Positions 9,031 through 20,286 are shown, numbered from the stretch's first letter. The stretch: 59,444 nt of DNA from Pseudomonadota bacterium (GCA_023386635.1 JAEWJH010000073.1:1-59444); one strand, 5' to 3'. The notes: generated from the letters alone by a model not told the origin. Program-made: numbers and translations.

Positions 9031-9331
9031 GAGCCGGTCGTTCGTCGGTCCTGCGCGGGCGCGCCCGCATCATGTGGCGGATAGGGAACGCGCGGGGCGC
9101 TCCGAGCGGGCCGGCCGGAAAGCCGCCCAGACGAGAGTGAAGAGAAGGCCGTCAGAGACCGGAACGTAGGGTGAACCCCAGCCTTTCGCCAGTGGCGGAC
9201 AACGCAATTCCGGTGGACAGCAGGCGCAGACCCGCACGGGCGGGCAACCGGGGGATCTTCCGCCGGGCAGGCTCCAAAAGAAAAGGGCCGGCGTGAAGCC
9301 GGCCCTTTCCAGATCAGCGCCTGAACGTGGA
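9031..9331. other. Intergenic stretch between the first porin gene and uvrA
   Basis: About 300 GC-rich bases upstream of uvrA. They hold the terminator of the minus-strand porin at 9276-9308 and presumably the uvrA promoter. I see no gene, and no GTTC-N7-GTTC box. Confidence 0.5.
9276..9308 (-). terminator. Terminator of the first porin gene
   Basis: Read on the minus strand, an 11-bp stem (9298-9308 with 9282-9292), a 5-base loop and a T-rich tail (from the A-rich 9276-9284) follow the porin stop. Confidence 0.85.
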
Positions 9332-10006
9332 TCAGAAGCGGTAGTTGACCTTGGCGCGGACGACGTTGTTGCGGACGCGGCCGCTGAACGTCGTGCCACC
9401 GAGGGTCACGTTGGTGTTGCCGCTGTCGAGATAGAGGTACTCGAGGCCAGCGGTCCACGGACCGGCGAAGGCGTATTCGAAGCCGCCGCCGAGGGCATAG
9501 CCGCCCTTGGTGGTGCTGTCCGACGCGGCGCCGAACACGGCGCTGGTCACTTCCACGCCGACGTTCTGATAGGCGTAGCCACCGGTCACGTAGACGAGGG
9601 CGCGATCCCAGGCGTAGCCGAGGCGGCCACGGATGGTGCCGAAGTAGCGGATACGGTCGGTAACGGTGGTGGCGCCGAGGACCGGCAGCACGCCCGAAGC
9701 CGATTCACGCTGGCCCGAACCCTGGAAGTCGGCTTCGATACCGAACACCAGCTGGTTGACCTGCCAGTTGTAACCGATCTGTCCACCGCCCGCGAAACCC
9801 TTCGGGTCCGAGGTCAGGCCGTTGGTGTTGTCGCTCAGGCGACCCCAGGCGTAACCAGCGTTCAGACCGGCGTAGAAACCGGTCCAGTTGTAGTAAGGCA
9901 CCGCCATCGGCGCAGCCTTGACCGGCATGCGAGCCGGCATGTCGGCGGCGAGCGCCGAACCAGCAAACAGCGACACCATGGCCGCCGCGAGAATTGTACG
10001 TGTCAT
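9332..10006 (-). CDS. Outer membrane beta-barrel protein (RopB/Omp25-like)
   Basis: The product has 224 residues with a signal peptide cut after SALAA (about residue 21). The mature part has the typical WTGFYAGLNAGYAWG start, a repeating aromatic-glycine strand pattern for about eight strands (IRYFGTIRGRLGYAW, GGYALGGGFEYAFAG) and a terminal phenylalanine (NYRF) that signals the BAM assembly machine. These small barrels give outer-membrane integrity in rhizobia and Brucella. GAGGA precedes the ATG. The gene at 10325-11005 is a close paralogue in the same orientation, but each has its own terminator, so they are separate transcripts. Confidence 0.92.
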   Translation of the reverse strand: MTRTILAAAMVSLFAGSALAADMPARMPVKAAPMAVPYYNWTGFYAGLNAGYAWGRLSDNTNGLTSDPKGFAGGGQIGYNWQVNQLVFGIEADFQGSGQRESASGVLPVLGATTVTDRIRYFGTIRGRLGYAWDRALVYVTGGYAYQNVGVEVTSAVFGAASDSTTKGGYALGGGFEYAFAGPWTAGLEYLYLDSGNTNVTLGGTTFSGRVRNNVVRAKVNYRF

Positions 10007-10324
10007 CGATCCGTCCTCACTTGCTTGCTGGTTCCCAACCCCATCGGTTCGCCCCAGCTTATTGATGTGAGAGCGGGCTTAACCGCGAGTCGAAGTTCCA
10101 TCAACGAATTACGTCGTAAAGTATTCGTAAATCTGCCGTTTAGCGGTCACGAGTGGCACAAAAAACACATCAAAAAACACATTGGCAACCATAGTTCCGA
10201 GTTCCGTTCTGATGTGGAACTTCTTACGCGCTGACATCGCGTGTTTTTAAAACATTTTTGACAAAACGACGGGCCGACTCACGTCGGCCCGTATCTCGAA
10301 ATCCGAGCGCGTGCGTGGCCTCTT
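10007..10324. other. Intergenic stretch between the two porin genes
   Basis: It holds the promoter region of the porin ending at 10006 and the terminator (10261-10292) of the upstream porin. It is A/T-richer than its flanks, including a repeated AAAAAACACAT word at about 10159-10181. No gene is visible. Confidence 0.5.
10261..10292 (-). terminator. Terminator of the second porin gene
   Basis: A 10-bp perfect stem (10269-10278 with 10283-10292) and a 4-base loop, with CGTTTTGTC following on the minus strand. Confidence 0.8.
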
Positions 10325-11005
10325 CTAAAAGCGATAGTTGATGGCGCCGCGCACGATGTTGTTGCGTGTGCGGATCGTGTCGGTGATGCCGAACAGTGTC
10401 ACGTCGCGATTGCCGGTGTCGAGATAGAGATATTCGATGCGGCCCGACCACGGCCCGGCGAACGCATATTCGAGGCCGCCGCCGAGCGCGTAGCCGCCCT
10501 TGGTGGTGTTGTCGCTGGCGGTGACGCCACCGACGGTCAGGTCGAGCCCGACATTCTGATAAGCGTAACCGCCGGTCGCGTAGACGAGCGCGCGATCAAA
10601 CGCGACGCCGATGCGGCCGCGCACGGTGCCGAAATAGCGCACACGGAAATCTGCGGTCGTAACGCCGAAAGCGGTCACGCCGGTGAACGACTCTTTCTGT
10701 GTGGAGCCCTGGAAGTCGGCTTCGACGCTGAAGACGAAGTTCGACATCTGCCAGTTGTAGCCAAGCTGCGCGCCGCCGATGAATCCTTTCGGATTGACGC
10801 CGGCGCCGGCGGTATCGCTCATCCGGGCCCAGCCGTAGCCGGCGTTCACGCCGGCGTAGAAACCGGTCCAGCTGAAATAGGCCGGGACCGGCACATAGGC
10901 CGGCGCTTTGTAGACGGGGCGGGAGAGATCGGCGGCGGTTGCGGATCCGGCCGCCAGGGAAAAGGTCGCCGCGATCAAGCCTGCGACCAGAGCGTAACGT
11001 TTCAT
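10325..11005 (-). CDS. Outer membrane beta-barrel protein, paralogue
   Basis: The product has 226 residues from the ATG at 11005, chosen because GGAGG lies just upstream and a clean signal peptide follows (MKRYALVAGLIAATFSLAAG, cut after TAA-type residues near 24). The mature chain shares with the neighbouring porin WTGFYAGVNAGYGWARMSD, the IGGAQLGYNWQ strand, VRYFGTVRGRIGVAFDRALV and the terminal NYRF. It is therefore a barrel of the same RopB/Omp25 class, made by tandem duplication and divergence. An environment-dependent switch between the two is possible; nothing in the sequence proves it. Confidence 0.92.
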   Translation of the reverse strand: MKRYALVAGLIAATFSLAAGSATAADLSRPVYKAPAYVPVPAYFSWTGFYAGVNAGYGWARMSDTAGAGVNPKGFIGGAQLGYNWQMSNFVFSVEADFQGSTQKESFTGVTAFGVTTADFRVRYFGTVRGRIGVAFDRALVYATGGYAYQNVGLDLTVGGVTASDNTTKGGYALGGGLEYAFAGPWSGRIEYLYLDTGNRDVTLFGITDTIRTRNNIVRGAINYRF

Positions 11006-11369
11006 TGTGTGAAGCCTCCGTGTTTCGGGACGACTCAAACGCAACGCTACGGGCGCAAGCATATCGCCTGTGGATGATTCGAACTGTGCCTTGACAGCCA
11101 CAGCGTCATGCCACCAGCGCTGCGTCGGCAGCGTGGAAACTCTTGAAAATGCCGGGCTGACCGATTAGAACAAATAAAGAACGATCCGTCTTGTGCGCGA
11201 TCGGCGTGGATAAGCGCGCGTCAGAGAGGCCGCGGCCTTGTGGCGCCGTCCCGGCGCTCTACGGTGCGGGCTTGGGCTTGCCCGCTCGCGGGGCGGGCAA
11301 CGGATTTTGGTTTTCGGCGCAGGCGCGCCGTATCAGGCTGCCGCGTTCGGCAGCGCGGAGAACAGTGTC
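11006..11369. other. Divergent control region between a porin gene and ssb
   Basis: It holds the LexA box at 11168-11182 and the promoters for the minus-strand porin and for ssb. The part 11220-11360 is GC-rich with no convincing gene; an open frame running into ssb from 11238 is a chance extension. Confidence 0.5.
11168..11182. promoter_or_regulatory. LexA (SOS) box
   Basis: GAACAAATAAAGAAC is GAAC-N7-GAAC, that is GTTC-N7-GTTC on the other strand, the direct-repeat LexA box of alphaproteobacteria. It lies 188 bases before ssb and 163 bases before the divergent porin. SOS control of ssb is known in this class. Confidence 0.75.
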
Positions 11370-11870
11370 ATGGCAGGTAGCGTCAACAAGGTCATTCTGG
11401 TCGGCAATCTGGGCAAGGATCCGGAGATCCGCCGCACGCAGGACGGCCGTCCGATCGCCAATCTGAGCATTGCGACCTCGGAGACGTGGCGCGACAAGAA
11501 CACCGGCGAGCGCAAGGAAAAGACCGAGTGGCACCGCGTGGTGATCTTCAACGAAGGTCTCTGCAAGATCGCCGAGCAGTATCTGAAGAAGGGCGCGAAG
11601 ATTTACGTCGAGGGCCAGCTCCAGACCCGCAAATGGCAGGATAAGGACGGCGTCGAGAAGTATTCGACCGAGGTGGTGCTGCAGGGCTTCAACTCGGCGC
11701 TGACCATGCTCGACGGCCGCAGCGGCGGCGCGGGCGGCGGAATGGGCTCGTCCGACGATTTCGGGTCGTCCGGCCCGTCGATGTCGCGCGAGCGCAAGCC
11801 GGCGATGGCCGGCGGCGGTGGCAGCGGTGGCGGTCGCGGCAACGACATGGACGACGAAATCCCGTTCTGA
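11370..11870 (+). CDS. ssb: Single-stranded DNA-binding protein
   Basis: The product has 166 residues. The OB-fold domain covers about 1-112 (MAGSVNKVILVGNLGKDPEI, EWHRVVIFNE, YVEGQLQTRKWQDKDG). It is followed by a glycine-rich flexible linker and the acidic tip DDEIPF that docks repair proteins such as RecG, RecO and PriA. It coats single-stranded DNA in replication, repair and recombination. The ATG at 11370 has GGAG upstream and gives the standard N-terminus; the longer frame from 11238 does not. The LexA box 188 bases upstream suggests DNA-damage induction. A terminator follows at 11894. Confidence 0.97.
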   Translation: MAGSVNKVILVGNLGKDPEIRRTQDGRPIANLSIATSETWRDKNTGERKEKTEWHRVVIFNEGLCKIAEQYLKKGAKIYVEGQLQTRKWQDKDGVEKYSTEVVLQGFNSALTMLDGRSGGAGGGMGSSDDFGSSGPSMSRERKPAMAGGGGSGGGRGNDMDDEIPF

Positions 11871-11893
11871 GATCGAACGCAGTTAAACGGAAC

Positions 11894-11920
11894 CGGCCGG
11901 AGCTTCGCTCCGGCCGTTTT
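11894..11920 (+). terminator. Terminator of ssb
   Basis: A 9-bp stem (11894-11902 with 11908-11916) with loop CTTCG, followed by TTTTCGTTT. Confidence 0.88.
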
Positions 11921-11939
11921 CGTTTGCGGTGACGCCGCG

Positions 11940-12575
11940 TCAGCCCCAGATCGCTTTCGCGCCGTCGACCACGAACTGCACCGCCAGCGCGGCGAGCAGG
12001 ACGCCGAGCAATCGCTCCAGCACGACGTTCACGGTGGCGCCGACCGCCGTGCCGATCCGCTCCGCCGTCAGGAACAAGGCGAGACAGACCAGGCACGCCA
12101 GCGCGATCACGCCGAGCAGCAGGATCAGCAGCATCGGCTCGCCGGCCGCGCGCCCGGAGAGCAGCACGGTGGCGGTGATCGCTCCGGGGCCGGCCATCAG
12201 CGGGATCGCCAGCGGGAAAGCAGAGATGTTGCGCACCTGCTCCTCGATGGCCTTTTCGGCGTCCTGCGACTGGCGGCGGATGCGCACGCCGAACACCATC
12301 TCCGAGGCGATCGAGAACAGCAGCAGGCCGCCGGCGATACGGAACGCCGGCAGCGAGATCGACAGCGCCCGCAGCAGCCAGTCGCCGATCAGCGCGGCAC
12401 CGGCGAGGATGATGGCGGCGATCAGCGTGGCGCGCAGCGCCACCTGCCGCCGCGCGGCCTTCGGAATCCCCTGGGTGATGGCCAGAAAGATCGGCACCAG
12501 CCCGAGCGGGTCCATCACCACCACCAGCGTCACGGTGGCGGCGACCAGATAATCGATCGGGAGGGCGGACAACAT
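11940..12575 (-). CDS. MarC-family integral membrane protein
   Basis: The product has 211 residues with six hydrophobic segments, as usual for MarC/UPF0056 proteins of the inner membrane. The first (IDYLVAATVTLVVVMDPLGL) includes the family-typical V-x-D-P-x-G motif, and PLAIPLMAGPGAITATVLLS (near residue 115) is the second signature. The start at 12575 (MLSALPIDYL) gives the usual N-terminus; the in-frame extension to 12707 is ordinary intergenic sequence. Early reports linked MarC to multidrug resistance, which later work did not support; its substrate is unknown. It is divergent from gyrA, with about 225 bases of shared control region. Confidence 0.9.
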   Translation of the reverse strand: MLSALPIDYLVAATVTLVVVMDPLGLVPIFLAITQGIPKAARRQVALRATLIAAIILAGAALIGDWLLRALSISLPAFRIAGGLLLFSIASEMVFGVRIRRQSQDAEKAIEEQVRNISAFPLAIPLMAGPGAITATVLLSGRAAGEPMLLILLLGVIALACLVCLALFLTAERIGTAVGATVNVVLERLLGVLLAALAVQFVVDGAKAIWG

Positions 12576-12799
12576 CAGCGCGGCAAGACCCTGTTCATGA
12601 CCCTGTTTTGCCCACCATAACGGGGTTTCGCGAGAGTTGCGCGCGGGTTGCAAAAATGCCGCGTAACCTGTTGAATTAAAAGCGCGATTTAGGGTCGAAA
12701 ACCGCACCTTTCCGGTGGCTTCCGGGATGTGAATCGGCTAGAAAAAACGACGAAAAAACAGGCCGGATTCCGCCGGTCCATCCTTGAGGTTTTCAGCTC

Positions 12800-15538
<2,739 letters not shown>

Positions 15539-15545
15539 CAGCGTC

Positions 15546-16160
15546 ATGAATACCGAACTGTTCGGCGCGTATCTCATCATCACATTGTTGTTGATGCTGA
15601 CGCCCGGACCGATCGTGACGCTGGTGATTGCTACCGGCGCGCGCGACGGCGTGCGGCCGGCGCTGGTCACCGTCGCCGGCACCATGCTCGGCAATGCGAT
15701 CCTGATCGGCGGCATCGCCGCCGGCCTCAGCGTCGTAGTGCGCTATGCCGCGATCCTGTTCGAGATCCTGCGGTGGGCCGGCGCGGCCTATCTTATTTGG
15801 CTCGGCATTCAGGCGTGGCGGCATGCCGGCGCGCCCGCCGCGCAGCAGGCACCGCGCCGCGGCGTCTATTTCACGCGCGGCGTGTTGGTCGCCATCTCCA
15901 ATCCGAAGACCATCGCGTTCTTCACGGCGTTTCTGCCGCAGTTCGTCGATCCGACATTGCCGGTGGAACGGCAGCTGTTCGTCATGTGCGCGGTCGCCGT
16001 GCTGATGGCCGGCGTCACCGACGCGCTGTGGGGTATCACCGCGAGCGCCGGTCGCGCGTTCTTCCTTGCGCCGGCGCGGGTGAAGCTGCTCGGCCGCCTG
16101 TCGGGGCTTGCGCTGATCGGCGGTGGTGTCTGGCTGTCGCTGGCGCGGCGGCCGGCGTAG
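15546..16160 (+). CDS. LysE/RhtB-family exporter
   Basis: The product has 204 residues of mostly hydrophobic sequence with about six membrane segments. The N-terminal motif LMLTPGPIVTLVIATGARDG (about residues 16-35) is the family signature, and RGVLVAISNPKTIAFFTAFLPQF (near 112-134) is the second conserved stretch. Such proteins export amino acids or related small molecules across the inner membrane by proton exchange; the substrate is not deducible. It begins 7 bases after the gyrA stop in the same direction, so it could be cotranscribed, and converges with the ankyrin gene. Confidence 0.92.
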   Translation: MNTELFGAYLIITLLLMLTPGPIVTLVIATGARDGVRPALVTVAGTMLGNAILIGGIAAGLSVVVRYAAILFEILRWAGAAYLIWLGIQAWRHAGAPAAQQAPRRGVYFTRGVLVAISNPKTIAFFTAFLPQFVDPTLPVERQLFVMCAVAVLMAGVTDALWGITASAGRAFFLAPARVKLLGRLSGLALIGGGVWLSLARRPA

Positions 16161-16169
16161 CCACGAACG

Positions 16170-16856
16170 CTATTTCGCCCCGGCGGCTTCGAGGATCGCC
16201 ACCATTGTCGCATAATTTCGCTGCCGCGCCAGCGCGAGCGGCGTGGCGCCGTTGCGGTCGGCGAGATTGACCTTGGCGCCGGCCTTCACCAGCGCGGTCA
16301 GCGTATCGGTGTGGTTCTGGCCGCCGTCGCCGAGCACGATCGATTCAATCAGCGCGGTCCAGCCGAGATTGTTGACGTGATCGAGGGGCGCTTTGGCGGC
16401 GATCAGCCGGCGCACGACTTCGGCGTGGCCAAGATGCGCGGCCGCGATCAGCGCGGTGCCATGATAGGGGCTGGTGATGTTGGTCGCCCTGGCGCCGTTC
16501 GCGAGCAGCAGCGCCAGCATCGGCACGTCGTTGGCGACGGACGCGATGGTCACCGGGTCATACTTCTGCGCTTCCAGCGCATTGGCGTCGGCGCCGAGGC
16601 GGATCAGCGCGCGCACCGCATCCGGTTGTTGCGCGAACACGGCGACATGCAGCGGCGTGCGGCCGTGGCCGTCGCGCGGATCGACGGCGCTGCCGGCCCG
16701 GGCCTCCCGCTCGATGGCGGCGACATCGCCGGCGGCCGCGGCCTTGTGCAAGCCGGTATAAACTGCGCGCTCCGCCGAACTGGGCGGCACCTGGGCGCGC
16801 GCTGTGGGCAGCAGGACAAATGAGGCGAGGAGAACGAGGAGGGTGCGGGTGATCAT
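16170..16856 (-). CDS. Exported ankyrin-repeat protein
   Basis: The product has 228 residues from the ATG at 16856; an ATG at 16874 would add six residues. A signal peptide (MITRTLLVLLASFVLLPTARA) sends it to the periplasm. About five ankyrin units follow, with readable consensus in GRTPLHVAVFAQQPDAVRAL, HGTALIAAAHLGHAEVVRRL, LGWTALIESIVLGDGG and NGATPLALARQRNYATMVAI. Ankyrin repeats bind other proteins. Periplasmic forms are common in alphaproteobacteria, sometimes beside catalase or protease genes, but there is no such partner here. It converges with the LysE gene across only 9 bases. Confidence 0.9.
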   Translation of the reverse strand: MITRTLLVLLASFVLLPTARAQVPPSSAERAVYTGLHKAAAAGDVAAIEREARAGSAVDPRDGHGRTPLHVAVFAQQPDAVRALIRLGADANALEAQKYDPVTIASVANDVPMLALLLANGARATNITSPYHGTALIAAAHLGHAEVVRRLIAAKAPLDHVNNLGWTALIESIVLGDGGQNHTDTLTALVKAGAKVNLADRNGATPLALARQRNYATMVAILEAAGAK

Positions 16857-16937
16857 GATCGTGGCATAAGCCACGCCCGCCCGCCAAAGTCATCACGGGA
16901 GCCGCGTCGAAACGCGCGGCTCACGCGGGTTTGAAAG

Positions 16938-17189
16938 TCAGTTGAGACGGTCGACGGTGACGAGGCGCACATTGCTGGTGCGCTGCCCGTAAGGCCAGCC
17001 GCGATCCGCCGTCGCGTCGGCGGTCTGCACCGGCGCCGCCAGCGGGGCCACGATCACGCTTTGGGTCCGCGTCGCGGAGGCTTCCGGCAGGCCGGGGAAA
17101 CCGACCACGCCGCCGGCGATCAAGGCCGCAACGAGAGCCGCGCCCCCGATCTGGTAGAGCCTGCTGCTCTTCAATCCGCTTTTCTGCAT
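16938..17189 (-). CDS. Small membrane-anchored or exported hypothetical protein
   Basis: The product has 83 residues. A basic N-terminus (MQKSGLKSSRLYQ) precedes one hydrophobic helix (IGGAALVAALIAGGVVGF, residues 14-31). A polar tail rich in Ala, Thr and Val ends in RTSNVRLVTVDRLN. I do not recognise a family. It is probably anchored in the inner membrane with its tail outside. It stands alone between the ankyrin gene and coaD, divergent from coaD. Confidence 0.6.
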   Translation of the reverse strand: MQKSGLKSSRLYQIGGAALVAALIAGGVVGFPGLPEASATRTQSVIVAPLAAPVQTADATADRGWPYGQRTSNVRLVTVDRLN

Positions 17190-17363
17190 GTAACGCTCCC
17201 CGCCGTTATGATCGGCTTTCCTGCATGGTTAGACGCGCCAAACGGAAAATGGTTCGATTGGCCCGGCTCACCTGTGCGTGAGGCCTGGTGGGGCCGGGAA
17301 AACAGGGCTTTGATCGGGTTTGCCCCGCTTGCGGGGCCGAAAACGGCGGGTTAGACCCTCGAA

Positions 17364-17870
17364 ATGGCAAAAAATCCCGCCCGCATCGCCTATTACGCCG
17401 GCTCGTTCGACCCGGTCACCAACGGCCACCTCGACGTGGTGCGGCGCGCCGCGCGGATGGCGGACACGCTGGTGCTGGCGATCGGCGTCCATCCCGGCAA
17501 GACGCCGCTGTTCACGGCCGAGGAGCGGCTCGCCATGCTGGAGCAGGTGTGCGGCCCGGTGGCCCGCAAGGCCGGCTGCAAGCTCATCTGCACCACCTTC
17601 TCCGGCCTGGTGATCGCGGCGGCGCGCAAGGCCAAGGCGACGCTGCTGATCCGCGGCCTGCGCGACACCACCGATTTCAATTACGAGATGCAGATGGCGG
17701 GTATGAACGAGGTGATGGCGCCCGGCATCCAGACGGTGTTTCTGCCGGCGGGCGCCGATGTCCGCCCGATCACCGCCACACTGGTGCGCCAGATCGCCGG
17801 AATGCGCGGCGACGTGTCGGCCTTCGTGCCGGCGCCGGTCGCGGCGCGGCTCGCGAAAAAGTTTCGCTAA
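17364..17870 (+). CDS. coaD: Phosphopantetheine adenylyltransferase
   Basis: The product has 168 residues, the usual CoaD size. It transfers AMP from ATP to 4'-phosphopantetheine, the penultimate step of coenzyme A synthesis in the cytoplasm. The nucleotidyltransferase signature YAGSFDPVTNGHLDVVRRA (residues 10-28) contains the T/H-x-G-H motif. RGLRDTTDFNYEMQMAGMN (about 95-113) is the substrate-binding segment, and TLVRQIAGMRGDVSAFVP is the conserved end. It is followed within 52 bases by a secreted cyclophilin gene, in the order common to Rhizobiales. Confidence 0.97.
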   Translation: MAKNPARIAYYAGSFDPVTNGHLDVVRRAARMADTLVLAIGVHPGKTPLFTAEERLAMLEQVCGPVARKAGCKLICTTFSGLVIAAARKAKATLLIRGLRDTTDFNYEMQMAGMNEVMAPGIQTVFLPAGADVRPITATLVRQIAGMRGDVSAFVPAPVAARLAKKFR

Positions 17871-17921
17871 CCCCATTCTGCATGCGCCGCCGTTCGGCGG
17901 CTGCCCGTCACAGGAGACATC

Positions 17922-18488
17922 ATGATCCGAGTGCTTGCTGTCGCCGCCGCGCTGCTGTTCGCGCTGCCGGCTTTCGCCCAGCCGCCGAAGCTGCCGGCCG
18001 GCGTCGATCCGCAGAACGCGATCGTCATCGACACGACGAAGGGGCAGGTGATCATCAAGCTGCGGCCCGACCTCGCGCCGCAGCACGCCGAGCGGCTGAA
18101 GCAGCTCGCCCGCGACGGCTACTATGACAATGTGCCGTTCCATCGCGTGATGGCCGGCTTCATGGCGCAGACCGGCGACGGACAGAATTTCAACGGCACC
18201 GGCCGCTCGAAATATCCCAACGTGCCGGCCGAGTTTACCCAGACGCCGTTCAAACGCGGCGTGGTCGGCATGGCCCGCGCCAGCGACCCGAACTCCGCCA
18301 ACTCGCAGTTCTTCATCTGCTTCGCCGACGCCTCGTTTCTCAACGGGCAATACACCGTGATCGGCGAAGTGGTGTCCGGCATGGACACCGTCGACAAGCT
18401 GAAGAAGGCGCCTCCCGGCTCGCAGAGCGGCGCCGTCACCGATCCCGACAAGATGGTGAAGGTGCAGGTCGCTGCCGACATGAAGTAA
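17922..18488 (+). CDS. Periplasmic peptidylprolyl isomerase (cyclophilin)
   Basis: The product has 188 residues with a signal peptide (MIRVLAVAAALLFALPAFAQ), followed by a single cyclophilin domain that speeds proline isomerisation during folding. FHRVMAGFMAQTGDG (about 68-82) carries the catalytic arginine, and GMARASDPNSANSQFFICF (about 108-126) the Q-F-F motif. AGGAGA precedes the ATG. A cytoplasmic paralogue follows 46 bases on, so one transcript can supply both compartments. Confidence 0.95.
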   Translation: MIRVLAVAAALLFALPAFAQPPKLPAGVDPQNAIVIDTTKGQVIIKLRPDLAPQHAERLKQLARDGYYDNVPFHRVMAGFMAQTGDGQNFNGTGRSKYPNVPAEFTQTPFKRGVVGMARASDPNSANSQFFICFADASFLNGQYTVIGEVVSGMDTVDKLKKAPPGSQSGAVTDPDKMVKVQVAADMK

Positions 18489-18534
18489 CGCAGCACGCTG
18501 CGCCCAACGAACAACATCAACAAGGACAACGACA

Positions 18535-18990
18535 ATGGCTAAACCGGAAGACACGCTGACGCTCGACACAACCCAGGGCAAGGTCGTCATCGAGATGCGG
18601 CCGGACCTCGCGCCGAACCACGTCGCCCGCATCAAGGAGCTGGTGAAGGAAGGTTTCTACGACGGCATCGTGTTCCATCGCGTGATCGATGGCTTCATGG
18701 CGCAGACGGGTTGCCCGCAGGGCACCGGCACCGGCGGCTCGGGCAAGAAGCTCAAGGCCGAGTTCAACAGCGAGCCGCATGTGCGCGGCGTCGTGTCGAT
18801 GGCGCGGGCGCAGAACCCGGATTCCGGCGACAGCCAGTTCTTCATCGTGTTCGACGATGCGACCTTCCTCGACCGCCAGTACACGGTCTGGGGCAAGGTG
18901 ATCGAAGGCATGGAGAACGTCGACAAGATCAAGCGCGGCGAGCCGGTGCAGAACCCGGACAAGATCGTCAAGGCCAGCATGGGCGCGTGA
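18535..18990 (+). CDS. ppiB: Cytoplasmic peptidylprolyl isomerase B
   Basis: The product has 151 residues and no signal peptide. The cyclophilin motifs are FHRVIDGFMAQTGCPQG (about 43-59) and MARAQNPDSGDSQFFIVFDD (about 89-108). It is a paralogue of the preceding secreted cyclophilin, sharing the opening TLDTTQGKVVIEMRPDLAP pattern. AGGACAACGACA precedes the ATG. It lies upstream of queA with a palindromic repeat in between that may end the transcript. Confidence 0.95.
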   Translation: MAKPEDTLTLDTTQGKVVIEMRPDLAPNHVARIKELVKEGFYDGIVFHRVIDGFMAQTGCPQGTGTGGSGKKLKAEFNSEPHVRGVVSMARAQNPDSGDSQFFIVFDDATFLDRQYTVWGKVIEGMENVDKIKRGEPVQNPDKIVKASMGA

Positions 18991-19022
18991 GCGTTCCGGC
19001 TGCTGACGAAAGTTGGAAGATT

Positions 19023-19112
19023 ATCGTCATGGCCGGGCTTGTCCCGGCCATCTCGATTCAATAGGCACTAAGCAAGCCTAAGCGGGATCGCCGGGACAAG
19101 CCCGGCGATGAC
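19023..19112. repeat. Palindromic intergenic repeat (REP-like)
   Basis: Two half-units, GCCGGGCTTGTCCCGGC near 19032-19048 and GCCGGGACAAGCCCGGC near 19090-19106, are inverted copies of each other. Each is also a hairpin by itself, and the outer ends are GTCAT and ATGAC. The repeat sits between ppiB and queA. Confidence 0.85.
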
Positions 19113-19120
19113 TAAGCATC

Positions 19121-20209
19121 ATGCGCACAGACCTGTTCGATTTCGAGCTTCCGCCTGAACGGATCGCGCTGCGCCCGGCATCGCCGCGCGACAGCGCGCG
19201 GCTGCTGGTGGTCAGGCCGGACGGTCTCGCGGACAAGATCGTGCGCGAATTGCCGGACCTGCTGGCACCCGGCGATGTGCTCGTGATCAACGACACGAAA
19301 GTCATCCCGGCGCGGCTGTCCGGGCGGCGCATCGGCCGCGCCACCGAGCCGGCGATCGAGGCGACCCTGCACAAGCGGCTCGACGGCTCGCGCTGGCTCG
19401 CTTTCGTCAAGCCGGCGAAGAAACTCGAGGTCGGCGACGTGGTGCGGTTCGGCTCCGAGGGCCGCGTGTGCTTCCTCGACCAGCTCGACGCCACGGTCGA
19501 GGCGAAAGGCGAGGGCGGCGAGGTGACGCTGTCGTTTGCGTTCCATGGCGCGGTGCTCGATCAGTCGATCGAGGAGCGAGGGACCATTCCGCTGCCGCCC
19601 TATATCGCCGGCAAGCGTGCCCCCGACGAGCAGGACCGCAGCGACTACCAGACCATGTTCGCGAGGATCGAGGGTTCGGTGGCCGCGCCGACCGCGAGCC
19701 TGCATTTCACCGATGCGCTGGTTGATGCATTGAAGGCGCGCGGCGTCGCCATCCATCACGTCACGCTGCATGTGGGCGCCGGCACATTCCTCCCGGTGAA
19801 GGTCGACGACACCGAAGCGCACAAGATGCATTCCGAATGGGGCACCGTACCGGCGGAGACCGCGGCGGCGCTCAATGCCGCGCGCAAGGCCGGCGGCCGC
19901 ATCGTCGCCGTCGGGTCGACCGCGCTGCGGCTGATCGAGAGCGCCGCGGCCGAGGATGGCACCGTTCGGCCGTTCGAGGGCGAGACCGCGATCTTCATCA
20001 CGCCGGGGTATCGCTTCAAGGCGACCGACCTGATGCTGACCAATTTCCATCTGCCGAAGTCGACACTGTTCATGCTGGTGGCGGCGTTCTCGGGGCTCGA
20101 GACCATGCGCGCCGCCTATGCCCACGCCATCGCCGAAGGCTATCGCTTCTATTCGTACGGCGACGCGTGTCTGCTATATCCGCAACGGTCATTCCGGGAC
20201 GGCGCATAG
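19121..20209 (+). CDS. queA: S-adenosylmethionine:tRNA ribosyltransferase-isomerase
   Basis: The product has 362 residues, normal for QueA. It moves the ribosyl part of S-adenosylmethionine onto preQ1 already in tRNA, giving epoxyqueuosine. Family markers are the start MRTDLFDFELPPERIALRPA, LVINDTKVIPARLSGRR (about 52-68), LHFTDALVDALKARG, VTLHVGAGTFLPVK (about 213-226) and FPHP-like TNFHLPKSTLFMLVAAF (about 307-323). The next gene, tgt, acts just before it in the same pathway. A palindromic repeat lies between them. Confidence 0.97.
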   Translation: MRTDLFDFELPPERIALRPASPRDSARLLVVRPDGLADKIVRELPDLLAPGDVLVINDTKVIPARLSGRRIGRATEPAIEATLHKRLDGSRWLAFVKPAKKLEVGDVVRFGSEGRVCFLDQLDATVEAKGEGGEVTLSFAFHGAVLDQSIEERGTIPLPPYIAGKRAPDEQDRSDYQTMFARIEGSVAAPTASLHFTDALVDALKARGVAIHHVTLHVGAGTFLPVKVDDTEAHKMHSEWGTVPAETAAALNAARKAGGRIVAVGSTALRLIESAAAEDGTVRPFEGETAIFITPGYRFKATDLMLTNFHLPKSTLFMLVAAFSGLETMRAAYAHAIAEGYRFYSYGDACLLYPQRSFRDGA

Positions 20210-20286
20210 CGCCGGACCCGGAATTCAGAAACATCACGGGCGGGTCTGGATTCCGGGTTCGTGCCGTTGGCGCGCCCCGGAATGAC
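20188..20286. repeat. Palindromic intergenic repeat (REP-like)
   Basis: GTCATTCCGGG at the left end is mirrored by CCCGGAATGAC at the right, with inner arms around GGACCCGGAATTC and GGATTCCGGGTTC. The left end overlaps the last codons of queA; the right end stops 8 bases before tgt. Confidence 0.85.
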
